A DNA stretch of 16,294 nucleotides from Eubacteriaceae bacterium. GTDB taxonomy: Bacteria; Bacillota; Clostridia; Eubacteriales; Anaerofustaceae. Every line of letters starts with the position of its first letter. Position 1 is the stretch's first letter. Both the position numbers and the translations under genes were made by a program. A model generated the notes under the pieces. It saw only the letters and a program-made list of their open reading frames with translations. It did not search any database and was not told the DNA's origin. Below are positions 7,683-13,456 of the stretch, one piece after another. Location: NCBI GenBank assembly GCA_017613995.1, contig JAGACT010000082.1, forward strand, positions 1-16,294. Reading direction: 5' to 3'.

Positions 7683-7776
7683 AGCTTTTTCGCAATTTGT
7701 TGGCCCCGTGAGGCATACACCCTTATTTTGAGCGGTTTTTCGAACAGTCTTAATAAAGTGTTAATACTATTCTCCG

Positions 7777-7804
7777 TTGAAACTAACCGATTTTCTGATA
7801 TAAT
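7777..7804 (+). promoter_or_regulatory. Strong sigma-A promoter (P1) towards small membrane protein and tRNA-Thr
   Basis: TTGAAA (7777-7782), a 16-base spacer and TATAAT (7799-7804) preceded by TGA make an extended -10 promoter. It diverges from the E1-alpha gene. Confidence 0.75.
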
Positions 7805-7849
7805 CATATTGAACGTGAATAAAAGCGGATACATATTTTTCCGGCTTTC

Positions 7850-7878
7850 TTGTATTCGGTTTTTGTTTAATGTATAAT
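7850..7878 (+). promoter_or_regulatory. Second promoter (P2) directly ahead of the 51-residue protein gene
   Basis: A perfect TATAAT at 7873-7878 has a weak TTGTAT -35 box 17 bases upstream (7850-7855). It overlaps an in-frame ATG at 7870, which argues that translation starts later, at 7900. Confidence 0.5.
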
Positions 7879-7899
7879 ATTGATTCAGTGAGGTATCAG

Positions 7900-8055
7900 A
7901 TGAGTAACAAGCAAAAAGTGACGATCGCTGTGACAGTAGCTTCCGTTGCCGTTATTTCGGTTGCATGCGCGGTATGGTTAAAGCTCAGGAAAGATAAAAA
8001 AGAGATCGGCGGAGAGCTGGTAAAGGTAAATTACAAGTTCGAGAAGGAATTCTAG
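7900..8055 (+). CDS. Small single-pass membrane protein, function unknown
   Basis: I do not recognise this family. The 51-residue product has a short polar N-terminus (MSNKQK), one hydrophobic helix at about residues 7-26, a positively charged stop-transfer stretch (KLRKDKK) and a short cytoplasmic-type tail ending in KYKFEKEF-like charged residues. The start at 7900 is chosen because GTGAGG sits at good spacing before it, while the earlier in-frame ATG at 7870 falls on the -10 box of promoter P2. Two promoters precede it, and tRNA-Thr begins 18 bases after its stop with no terminator between, so one transcript probably carries both. Coding reality is moderately supported by the ribosome binding site, promoters and clean membrane topology. 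Confidence 0.6.
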   Translation: MSNKQKVTIAVTVASVAVISVACAVWLKLRKDKKEIGGELVKVNYKFEKEF

Positions 8056-8073
8056 ATACACCACAATGTATAA

Positions 8074-8149
8074 GCTGATGTGGCTCAGTCGGTAGAGCAA
8101 TTGATTCGTAATCAATAGGTCGGGAGTTCGAGTCTCCCCATCAGCTCCA
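8074..8149 (+). tRNA. tRNA-Thr (anticodon CGT)
   Basis: The acceptor arms GCTGATG and CATCAGC pair, with discriminator T and an encoded CCA. The D arm holds GCTCAGTCGGTAGAGC. The anticodon stem ATTGA/TCAAT encloses TTCGTAA, giving CGT, which reads threonine codon ACG. The T loop is GTTCGAGTC. Total length is 76 bases. It stands at the border between conserved genes and the accessory region, a common integration site, but I found no second copy of its 3' end in the window. Confidence 0.96.
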
Positions 8150-8165
8150 TTTTTTTAGCTTAGAT

Positions 8166-8208
8166 AAGCCGTTTTTGTTAATTTGAGACAAAGACGGCTT
8201 CTTTTTTT
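8166..8208 (+). terminator. Rho-independent terminator after tRNA-Thr
   Basis: GCCGTTTTTGT pairs with ACAAAGACGGC, with one wobble pair, around a 9-base loop and is followed by CTTCTTTTTTT. It ends the P1/P2 transcript. Confidence 0.88.
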
Positions 8209-8490
8209 GTCCATTTTTCCATATTTACAAGCGTCATCTGATTAACGCTGAGACAGATACGTTAAGCTGTGAACGATTGGATTTCTCCCACTTTATCTCT
8301 GAAGAGGTATAACGGGGCATCCTGGGTTTGCCGAGAAACTTTCACGGATCCTTTTTCTAGCAATTGAGCGATTTCAGCCAGTTCCTGAAATCCGTGACCG
8401 CCTGCTCAACGATATCTGGTAGACGTTGTGGTTGGTACAGCAGATCCGGATGATACAACGGATCGTCACTTTGGATTTTACCTATTCTTA
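8209..8490 (-). other. Gene-poor stretch with possible degraded coding remnants
   Basis: Between the tRNA-Thr terminator and the ATPase promoter I see no intact gene. On the minus strand two short frames look protein-like. One reads DDPLYHPDLLYQPQRLPDIV and ends with a TAG near 8360. The other, in another frame, reads ELAEIAQLLEKGSVKVSRQT and ends in TAA at 8262-8264. A single frameshift near 8395-8410 would join them into one C-terminal segment of about 80 residues. I cannot name a family. They could be the tail of a lost accessory gene or chance. Confidence 0.25.
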
Positions 8491-8528
8491 ACTATGGATT
8501 TTTACCATGATTGACTTTGGATTTTTAC
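8472..8528 (+). repeat. Three direct repeats with 23-bp period over the ATPase promoter
   Basis: The string TGGATTTT(T)AC begins at 8472, 8495 and 8518, exactly 23 bases apart. The third copy lies in the spacer between the -35 and -10 boxes of the downstream gene's promoter. Such phased repeats fit an operator for a dimeric or oligomeric regulator, though simple local duplication is also possible. Confidence 0.6.
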
Positions 8529-8539
8529 TGTGCTATACT
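8511..8539 (+). promoter_or_regulatory. Promoter of the DUF4143 ATPase gene
   Basis: TTGACT (8511-8516), a 17-base spacer and TATACT (8534-8539) with an extended TGC ahead of it form a strong sigma-A promoter. The leader is about 50 bases. Confidence 0.8.
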
Positions 8540-8598
8540 TTGGGATATCATATGTTTATACTTTAGATTACATATAGATTATTATTGGAGGAATCCCT

Positions 8599-9768
8599 AT
8601 GATTGATCGCCTTGCTGCGGAAACACTTCTTCGCCTCGCTTCGCAGTTTCCGGTTGTAGGAGTTACCGGACCGCGCCAAAGCGGAAAGTCAACCCTTACC
8701 AAAGCAGTATTTCCGAACAAGCGTTATGTTACGTTTGATGACAGGACCATGCGTGAACTGGCAATTTCAAACCCGTCGGATTTCCTCGCCGCATTCCCTG
8801 ACGGGGCTGTACTTGATGAAGCTCAGAAAGTACCTGAAATCTTTGATGCTTTGAAAATGCATGTCGACAATTCGGACTTCACACCGGGAAAATTCATTCT
8901 GACCGGATCCAGCCAGTTCCGGCTGAAGCAGAACATGACTGACAGCCTTGCCGGACGGGCCGCTTTTCTGAAGTTGCTGCCTTTTTCCGTAAAAGAACTG
9001 AAGAATGAAGGTCTGCTCTCCGACAATCCATATGACATCATTTTTGGAGGTCAATATCCTCCTCTCCATGATCCGGAAAAGCACTTCATACCGGAAGACT
9101 GGTATGAGAGCTATATTGATACCTGCCTGGATCTGGATGTGAGAGACCAGATCAATGCGGATAACCTCTCAACGTTTAAGAAGTTTATTCAGGTTTGTGC
9201 GGCCCACAGCGGCCAGCTCCTTTCCATGGACAGCATTAGCAGGGATGTCGGGGTTTCTGCGCCAACAGTTAAAAGGTGGCTTTCAATTCTGGAGAACTCT
9301 TTTATCATTCACTTTCTTGAGCCGGATAACAATAATCTAGGAAAAAGCATTGTTAAGACACCTAAACTGTACTTTGTTGATTCGGGATTGCTTTGCCATC
9401 TTCTTCGGCTTGATTCCAAGGAAGAACTTTTGCTGAGCCGTTACAAGGGAGCCGTTATTGAGACTTTTGCCGTGGCGGAACTTCTAAAGCATCGGATGAA
9501 CCAAGGGAAAAAACCTAATCTCACATTTTACCGGGACAATAAAGGTTTTGAGGTCGATACGATAGCTGACTGGAAACACACATTTGCCATAGAGATCAAA
9601 AGCTCCAATGCCCCCGAAGCAAAACTGTCCGCGAATACAAAGAAGTATATTGAACTGAGAGGAGATGACAATACCCGGAACGCTGTTTTCTATCTCGGAG
9701 ATGTCTCCGTGACAGTCAACGGCACGTCTTATGTCGCATGGAAGGATTGGGGGGATTACCTCTCATGA
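8599..9768 (+). CDS. AAA-type ATPase with DUF4143 C-terminal domain
   Basis: The 389-residue protein is a typical member of the AAA_14/DUF4143 family, common in gut and host-associated bacteria and in archaea; its cellular role is not established. Walker A is GPRQSGKS (24-31), Walker B-like AVLDEAQ (70-76), sensor 1 LTGSSQF (101-107), and SLAGR (116-120) matches the family. A winged-helix-like region (about 205-235) precedes the DUF4143 part. There FEVDTIAD and FAIEIKSS (317-336) supply E318, D320, E332 and K334 in a PD-(D/E)xK nuclease-like arrangement. Length and motifs are complete, so it should be functional. A good ribosome binding site (TTGGAGGAA) precedes the ATG. It is a single-gene unit with its own promoter at the edge of a toxin-antitoxin-rich region. 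Confidence 0.92.
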   Translation: MIDRLAAETLLRLASQFPVVGVTGPRQSGKSTLTKAVFPNKRYVTFDDRTMRELAISNPSDFLAAFPDGAVLDEAQKVPEIFDALKMHVDNSDFTPGKFILTGSSQFRLKQNMTDSLAGRAAFLKLLPFSVKELKNEGLLSDNPYDIIFGGQYPPLHDPEKHFIPEDWYESYIDTCLDLDVRDQINADNLSTFKKFIQVCAAHSGQLLSMDSISRDVGVSAPTVKRWLSILENSFIIHFLEPDNNNLGKSIVKTPKLYFVDSGLLCHLLRLDSKEELLLSRYKGAVIETFAVAELLKHRMNQGKKPNLTFYRDNKGFEVDTIADWKHTFAIEIKSSNAPEAKLSANTKKYIELRGDDNTRNAVFYLGDVSVTVNGTSYVAWKDWGDYLS

Positions 9769-9781
9769 TACCCGTGAACTA

Positions 9782-9802
9782 CTCGGCAATTGAATTACCG
9801 AG
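9782..9802 (+). repeat. Small inverted repeat after the ATPase gene
   Basis: CTCGG and CCGAG pair around an AATT-rich centre that can extend the stem past one mismatch. No T-run follows, so it is at best a weak transcript end. Confidence 0.35.
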
Positions 9803-9845
9803 CATCCGGAGCACGCTAAACACCAGTTTTGTATGGGCGAAATGT

Positions 9846-9874
9846 TTGACTACAACTATAGAATTATATATAAT
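9846..9874 (+). promoter_or_regulatory. Promoter of the mntA-hepT pair
   Basis: TTGACT (9846-9851), a 17-base spacer and a perfect TATAAT (9869-9874) lie about 30 bases upstream of the mntA start. Confidence 0.8.
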
Positions 9875-9907
9875 AGCTGTGTAATCAATCAAAAAGGAGG
9901 GTTCGCA

Positions 9908-10195
9908 ATGCTTACAGTCCAGCAGATAGCGGATTGTGTTGATACTGCATCCAGAGATTATCCGCTGCGAAAAGTGGAACTGTTCGGATCATACGCAAAT
10001 GGGAACAGTACATCTCAAAGCGATGTGGATCTTCTTGTCGAGTTCAAGGATCCCAGAGTTTCACTGCTTACGCTCAGCTCATTAAAGTACCGAATGGAGG
10101 AGCTGCTTGGTACTGATGTGGATATAATCCACGGTCCCCTGCCTGAAGACAGTTTTCTTGAAGTACCCCGGAGGATTCTGCTTTATGGAGCATAG
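9908..10195 (+). CDS. mntA: MntA-type nucleotidyltransferase antitoxin (MNT domain)
   Basis: MntA antitoxins neutralise their partner HepT by transferring AMP units to a tyrosine of its active-site motif. The 95-residue protein is a minimal nucleotidyltransferase: residues 27-41 fit the family signature GSX10DXD exactly (G27, S28, D39, D41), and D72 in TDVDII is the expected third carboxylate. The start at 9908 is chosen because AAAAAGGAGGG lies just upstream; an in-frame ATG at 9833 precedes the promoter's -35 box and cannot be the start. The gene overlaps hepT by 11 bases. Catalytic residues are intact, so the antitoxin should be active. Confidence 0.92.
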   Translation: MLTVQQIADCVDTASRDYPLRKVELFGSYANGNSTSQSDVDLLVEFKDPRVSLLTLSSLKYRMEELLGTDVDIIHGPLPEDSFLEVPRRILLYGA

Positions 10196-10514
10196 AGACA
10201 CTATAATCCTGAAAAAGGTGGTCAGCGAAATATCTATCGCATTGGAAATGATGGACGGATATTCCCTTGAACAGTTTTTTCAAAACGAAATGCTTATGCG
10301 TGCTATGGGGATGACAGTTATAAACATCGGTGAACTGGTAAAAAACCTGACAGATGGAACACGCAGGGATAATCCTGATATTCCATGGAAAGAAATGGCG
10401 GGGTTTCGCGATGTTACCGCACACAGATATCAAACTTTGCGAATGGAAGATGTTTATGAGACAGTAACATCAGATTTTCCTTTATTAAGAGAAAGAATCG
10501 AAAAACTCATATAA
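10185..10514 (+). CDS. hepT: HepT-like HEPN-domain ribonuclease toxin
   Basis: HepT toxins are all-helical HEPN ribonucleases (formerly DUF86) that cut RNA unless modified by MntA. The 109-residue frame contains RDVTAHRY at 75-82, an exact RX4HXY motif: R75 and H80 are catalytic and Y82 is the residue that MntA AMPylates in characterised pairs. The start at 10185 is preferred because GGAGG lies 10 bases upstream; an upstream in-frame ATG at 10158 lies within mntA and lacks such a site. The 11-bp overlap with mntA is typical of a coupled pair. A terminator follows. Confidence 0.92.
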   Translation: MEHRDTIILKKVVSEISIALEMMDGYSLEQFFQNEMLMRAMGMTVINIGELVKNLTDGTRRDNPDIPWKEMAGFRDVTAHRYQTLRMEDVYETVTSDFPLLRERIEKLI

Positions 10515-10554
10515 CTTACTGTATCAGTATAAATGGGGTATAGGATGTAAAGTA

Positions 10555-10600
10555 AAAGTGTGTAAGTTCTTTATTCACAACTTGCACGCTTTCTTTTATC
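10555..10600 (+). terminator. Terminator of the mntA-hepT operon
   Basis: AAAGTGTGTAAGTT pairs with AACTTGCACGCTTT over 14 bp, with two G-T wobbles, around a 10-base loop. It is followed by TTCTTTTAT. It sits about 40 bases after the hepT stop. Confidence 0.75.
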
Positions 10601-10615
10601 CCTGCGTTCTGCAGA

Positions 10616-10735
10616 CTATATCCTATTATCAAGTGACCTGCTTTGGGCAGCGCGGAACCGTGCTTCCCCGACGATCTGCACCCCCATGGGCATCAGACAA
10701 AACACCGCGTGCACCAGGTAAAAGACATATGACAA
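10616..10735 (-). pseudogene. Stranded duplicate of the ecfT 3' end
   Basis: Read on the minus strand this stretch encodes LSYVFYLVHAVFCLMPMGVQ, then IVGEARFRAAQSRSLDNRI and a TAG stop. It matches the last roughly 40 residues of the intact EcfT at 12560-13456 (which reads LSYVFYLVHAVFCLMPMVVQ and ends RSLDDQA), with about five residue differences. Over 102 aligned bases I count about 12 differences, roughly 88 percent identity, without gaps. Similarity stops near 10735-10750, and the rest of the transporter gene is absent; the frame hits a stop shortly upstream. The orientation is the same as the intact ecfT. It is a gene remnant, not an expressed gene. Confidence 0.88.
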
Positions 10736-10842
10736 GTCAGTTTCCTCTGAAAACGTTCTATGTTGTAATACTCGATAAGCCTATTTTGTCAGATTCAGCG
10801 ACAATGCTTCAGGTTACGCGGCCTGATCTGACAGCATTTCCC

Positions 10843-10871
10843 TTGACAAACACACCCAATGAGTGTATTAA
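10843..10871 (+). promoter_or_regulatory. Promoter of the HTH regulator gene
   Basis: A perfect TTGACA (10843-10848) is followed after 17 bases by TATTAA (10866-10871). The AGAGG ribosome binding site follows within 15 bases. Confidence 0.65.
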
Positions 10872-10892
10872 TATAGTTAGAGAGGAATGATT

Positions 10893-11543
10893 ATGGATAT
10901 ACGTGAAATGAGAACCAAGTTAGGCGATACCCAAAGTGAATTTGCTGAACGTTATCATATTCCCTTCAGAACGATTCAAAACTGGGAGACAGGAGTCAGG
11001 AAACCATCTGAATATATCCTGAGCTTGCTGGAACATCAGGTAAATGAAGATCTGGTTAACAGAAGAACTGCAGTCCTGCCCAAGTACGACCCGAAAAAGA
11101 TCGACCTTCCAAAGAGGGAAAACTATATCGGGGCTATATCCTGGTTGAGGGATGTTCGGGAGTGTATAGGCGAAGATATCGTCTTTGCGCTGGATCAGGC
11201 CTTGATGTGCCAGGGCAGCTTCGGAGGAAGAACAGATGAATATATCGTGTGGGCATATGGCAATGAGTCACTGGATCGATTTAACGGTGTGGCAGTGCTG
11301 GGCAGAAAAGTGAGTCCTTTTAGCGTTCTTGAAACAAACGGCCTGCGATATACCGATTTTAACCGGACGATATCGGATGCGCTTGCCAATGAAGACATCC
11401 TGGATATGCAGGGAATAACAGAGGCTGTCAGCCGCTATTATTACTCCAACGGTGAGAGCTTCGAAGGCCTGAGTGTAGCCCCGAAATATCAGGAATCGTT
11501 TGAAAGACTGGCTCAGGATGCTATATCCTATTACAACAGCTAA
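10893..11543 (+). CDS. HTH (XRE-like) DNA-binding protein, probable antitoxin of an AbiEii-like pair
   Basis: The N-terminal 50 residues form a helix-turn-helix of the XRE kind: LGDTQSEFAERYHIPFRTIQ followed by NWETGVRKPSEYILSLLE, with the typical WExGxxxP turn. The remaining 165 residues are a separate domain that I cannot name (YIGAISWLRDV, QGSFGGRTDEYIVWAYGNES, GVAVLGRKVSPF). Start: the first in-frame ATG at 10887 is one base from the AGAGG site, so the ATG at 10893 is preferred, giving 216 residues. The next gene starts 9 bases after its stop and encodes the beginning of an AbiEii-like nucleotidyltransferase. This suggests that the protein is the regulatory partner of that pair, but the partner is now broken. 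The antitoxin role is inferred from context only. Confidence 0.7.
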   Translation: MDIREMRTKLGDTQSEFAERYHIPFRTIQNWETGVRKPSEYILSLLEHQVNEDLVNRRTAVLPKYDPKKIDLPKRENYIGAISWLRDVRECIGEDIVFALDQALMCQGSFGGRTDEYIVWAYGNESLDRFNGVAVLGRKVSPFSVLETNGLRYTDFNRTISDALANEDILDMQGITEAVSRYYYSNGESFEGLSVAPKYQESFERLAQDAISYYNS

Positions 11544-11552
11544 GGTGGGAAA

Positions 11553-11795
11553 ATGAAGATTACAGCAGAAGAACAGCTGATGTATAACGTTATGAAGGCC
11601 ATTTATGAGAGCGGGATTCCAATCAGCTTCAAGGGATCCATGGTCCTAAAAGCATGTCTTATGGAAGCAGGGTTCACGAATGACACCCGTCATACCGTCG
11701 ATATTGACGCGAACTGGTACTCCCATGCTCTTTGCACATACTGCCGGATCCGTAAAAAAGTGAAAAACAGGAGTTTTTTTGTATTTAACTCTTGA
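11553..11795 (+). pseudogene. Truncated AbiEii/AbiGii-like nucleotidyltransferase toxin
   Basis: The first roughly 57 codons resemble the N-terminus of AbiEii-type nucleotidyltransferases: KGSMVLKACLMEAGF carries the KGxxxL/K loop, followed by RHTVDIDANWYS, which places the DxD metal-binding pair. After this, at about 11723, the sequence becomes ALCTYCRIRKKVKNRSFFVF and stops at 80 residues, whereas the family is usually 200-300 residues. The C-terminal part of the domain is missing and is not found downstream, so this is a 5' fragment. The ribosome binding site (AAGGTGG) and 9-base spacing to the HTH gene remain intact. About 90 bases after the break lies the 19-bp half-palindrome shared with the hipA remnant, hinting at insertion-sequence involvement. 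Confidence 0.65.
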
Positions 11796-11812
11796 CAACG
11801 GTCACTTCATAA

Positions 11813-11831
11813 CAGTCGTGTGAGGCTTCAC
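11813..11831 (+). repeat. Half-copy of the 38-nt palindrome
   Basis: CAGTCGTGTGAGGCTTCAC is identical over 19 bases to one arm of the palindrome at 2761-2798 (minus strand there). The other arm is not recognisable in the bases to its left. No gene is apparent in the 158 bases from 11796 to 11953; they hold this repeat and the relB-family promoter. Confidence 0.7.
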
Positions 11832-11885
11832 ACTTATCTTGAACAGATAATCGATATAAGATATGCATTTAATCAATACATTTAC

Positions 11886-11933
11886 GTGCATTGCACACAA
11901 TATTATTGACATTTCCTTTGCGATGAGTATAAT
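11886..11933 (+). promoter_or_regulatory. Promoter and possible operator of the relB-yafQ pair
   Basis: A perfect TTGACA (11906-11911) and a perfect TATAAT (11928-11933) are 16 bases apart. An 11-bp palindrome, GTGCATTGCAC (11886-11896), lies just upstream of the -35 box and is a candidate operator for the ribbon-helix-helix antitoxin. The operator part is inference. Confidence 0.75.
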
Positions 11934-11953
11934 ACTGTTAAGGAGGTGATAGT

Positions 11954-12220
11954 ATGAAGAATGTGAATGTAACTCTCCGTGTGGATGAGGACCTGAAGAA
12001 ACAGGCGGAAGCCCTCTTTTCTGAACTTGGGCTGAATTTGACAACGGCATTCAATATTTTCCTCAGACAGTCTGTTCGTGAGCAGCAAATTCCTTTTCAG
12101 GTAAGCAAAAATGTTCCGAACGCCGTTACGCTTGCCGCTATGGATTCATCCGAAAAGGAATATGATCTGTATGGGCCGTATGACAACGTTTCCGATCTGA
12201 TGGAGGCGCTGAATGCTTAA
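11954..12220 (+). CDS. RelB/DinJ-family antitoxin
   Basis: The 88-residue protein starts with a ribbon-helix-helix DNA-binding domain: NVNVTLRVDEDLKKQAEALF forms the strand and first helix, and LGLNLTTAFNIFLRQSV the second, the classical RelB/DinJ pattern. The C-terminal half, rich in acidic and aromatic residues (EKEYDLYGPYDNVSDLMEAL), is the usual toxin-wrapping tail. A consensus AAGGAGGTGAT site precedes the ATG. Its stop overlaps the toxin start by 8 bases. By analogy with characterised DinJ-YafQ pairs, it neutralises the toxin and, with it, represses its own promoter. Confidence 0.92.
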   Translation: MKNVNVTLRVDEDLKKQAEALFSELGLNLTTAFNIFLRQSVREQQIPFQVSKNVPNAVTLAAMDSSEKEYDLYGPYDNVSDLMEALNA

Positions 12221-12491
12221 GATTGAGTTTACCGGTCAGTTCAAAAAAGACTATAAAATCGCCATCAAAAGGGGATGCGATCCGAAAGAACTGGAGGCCG
12301 TCATCACATTGCTTGTCAACGAACAGCCGTTACCGGAGAAGTATAGGGATCATGCATTAACGAATTCCCGGAATTATAAAGATATGCGGGAATGTCACAT
12401 TGCGCCGGACTGGCTTCTTGTTTATAAGGTTCTGAGGGAAACACTTATTCTACGATTAATCCGTACCGGAAGCCACAGCGATCTGTTTTAA
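12213..12491 (+). CDS. YafQ-family mRNA interferase toxin
   Basis: The 92-residue product is a RelE-superfamily toxin of the YafQ branch, which cuts mRNA on the ribosome. The residues known to matter in YafQ are all in place: H47 (RDHALT), H62 and D66 in ECHIAPDWLLVY, and H88 and F92 in the closing RTGSHSDLF. The toxin should thus be active. Its start lies within the end of the antitoxin gene (8-base overlap), the normal order for this family. No clear terminator follows; a GGGCG/CGCCC inverted repeat at about 12543-12555 lies between its stop and the convergent ecfT stop. Confidence 0.93.
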   Translation: MLKIEFTGQFKKDYKIAIKRGCDPKELEAVITLLVNEQPLPEKYRDHALTNSRNYKDMRECHIAPDWLLVYKVLRETLILRLIRTGSHSDLF

Positions 12492-12559
12492 AGCGGCTCT
12501 TCTCCGGTAGGGTGATGTGCCATATTAACGTAATGACATTGGGGCGATACGCCCGCCTT

Positions 12560-13456
12560 CTATGCCTGATCATCCAGAGACCTGCTCCTGGCAGCGCGGA
12601 ATCTCGCTTCACCGACGATCTGCACCACCATGGGCATCAGGCAGAACACCGCGTGCACCAAGTAAAAGACATATGACAAAGCAGTCATCCTGTTGAAGAT
12701 GATCTGCGGATCGTACTGTATAGAGGTCTGGTCCAATATGAAGGCCATGAAAAGCACGCTCAGGCATCCGAACAGGGACAGGATTAATAGACGGTCCCGG
12801 TTGTCGAAGCGGTAAAGAGAAAAGCTGGTCCTCCCCTTGAGGGTGTATCCCCTGCTTCTCATGCTGTCGGAGACCTCTATGAAGTTCTCCAGGCTCCAGG
12901 TAAGCACTATGGACAGCTCCCTGAAGAGGTTTGCTGCCCTTCTTATCGTTCCTCCCTGGGAAGAGCCCCTTCCAATGGATGCCTGGGCCGTATCGGTCTT
13001 TCGAAACCTCGCCTTTATCCTGGGTACGGTACGAAGCAGTATGGAAAGGAAAAGGGACATCTTCGGGCTTATCCTTCCCAGAAGATATATCCACTTGTCC
13101 GTGGACATTACCGCGTGAAGGCATTCGAACCACATCATCACCGTTATGATTATGATACCCAGCACGGTCCCGTAAACCACCGCTTCCAGGGTTATGCTGT
13201 TGCCTATGAAGTTCTGCCTGAGGGGAGTTATCCCGAAATGGTTGTAGAACGAATACCAGGCGGCGTATGGCACCGTGAGAAGGGTAAGCACGCAGTTGAG
13301 GATGAAAGCCTTCCTTCCGCACAGCTTCACAGAATAGACAAAGGCGCACGCAAAGGAGACCGCCACGTACCAGGGGTGCCTGAAGAGCACCGTGGAGACC
13401 ATGACGGAGGCAAAGTATATGAGATTTATGAACGGATGGTAACTGTCAAACCTCAT
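12560..13456 (-). CDS. ecfT: ECF transporter transmembrane component T
   Basis: EcfT is the membrane scaffold that couples ATP hydrolysis by EcfA subunits to the substrate-binding S component in energy-coupling factor importers. The 298-residue protein has hydrophobic helices at about 10-45, 50-70, 90-115, 225-245 and 262-283. Between them lies a cytoplasmic region with the two coupling motifs: DTAQASIGRG (155-164) and SDSMRSRGYTL (196-206), equivalents of the Ala-Arg-Gly helices that contact the ATPases. The gene overlaps the S-component gene by 11 bases and is the last of the operon. Its last 40 codons are present a second time at 10616-10735, which raises the possibility that this 3' end was replaced when the neighbouring cargo arrived. 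Confidence 0.9.
   Translation of the reverse strand: MRFDSYHPFINLIYFASVMVSTVLFRHPWYVAVSFACAFVYSVKLCGRKAFILNCVLTLLTVPYAAWYSFYNHFGITPLRQNFIGNSITLEAVVYGTVLGIIIITVMMWFECLHAVMSTDKWIYLLGRISPKMSLFLSILLRTVPRIKARFRKTDTAQASIGRGSSQGGTIRRAANLFRELSIVLTWSLENFIEVSDSMRSRGYTLKGRTSFSLYRFDNRDRLLILSLFGCLSVLFMAFILDQTSIQYDPQIIFNRMTALSYVFYLVHAVFCLMPMVVQIVGEARFRAARSRSLDDQA

Noticed and set aside
7870..7899. Ten-codon N-terminal extension of the small membrane protein
   Set aside because: The first ATG overlaps a TATAAT box and has no ribosome binding site, while the ATG at 7900 has GTGAGG at normal spacing.
8074..8149. tRNA-Thr 3' end as an attachment site
   Set aside because: I looked for a second copy of the T-arm and acceptor sequence up to 12560 and saw none, and no integrase gene is present, so no att pair can be claimed.
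9833..9907. Longer N-terminus for MntA beginning at 9833
   Set aside because: This ATG lies upstream of the promoter boxes at 9846-9874, and the ATG at 9908 has a consensus ribosome binding site.
10558..10890. 110-residue plus-strand reading frame running from the hepT terminator into the HTH promoter
   Set aside because: It lies antisense over the ecfT remnant, has no ribosome binding site and its peptide has no recognisable domain; it exists only because the remnant's opposite strand is open.
12609..13349. 246-residue minus-strand frame inside ecfT
   Set aside because: It is a shifted-frame shadow: the composition is rich in Arg, Gly, His and Pro with no domain, while the ecfT frame has clear membrane helices and coupling motifs.
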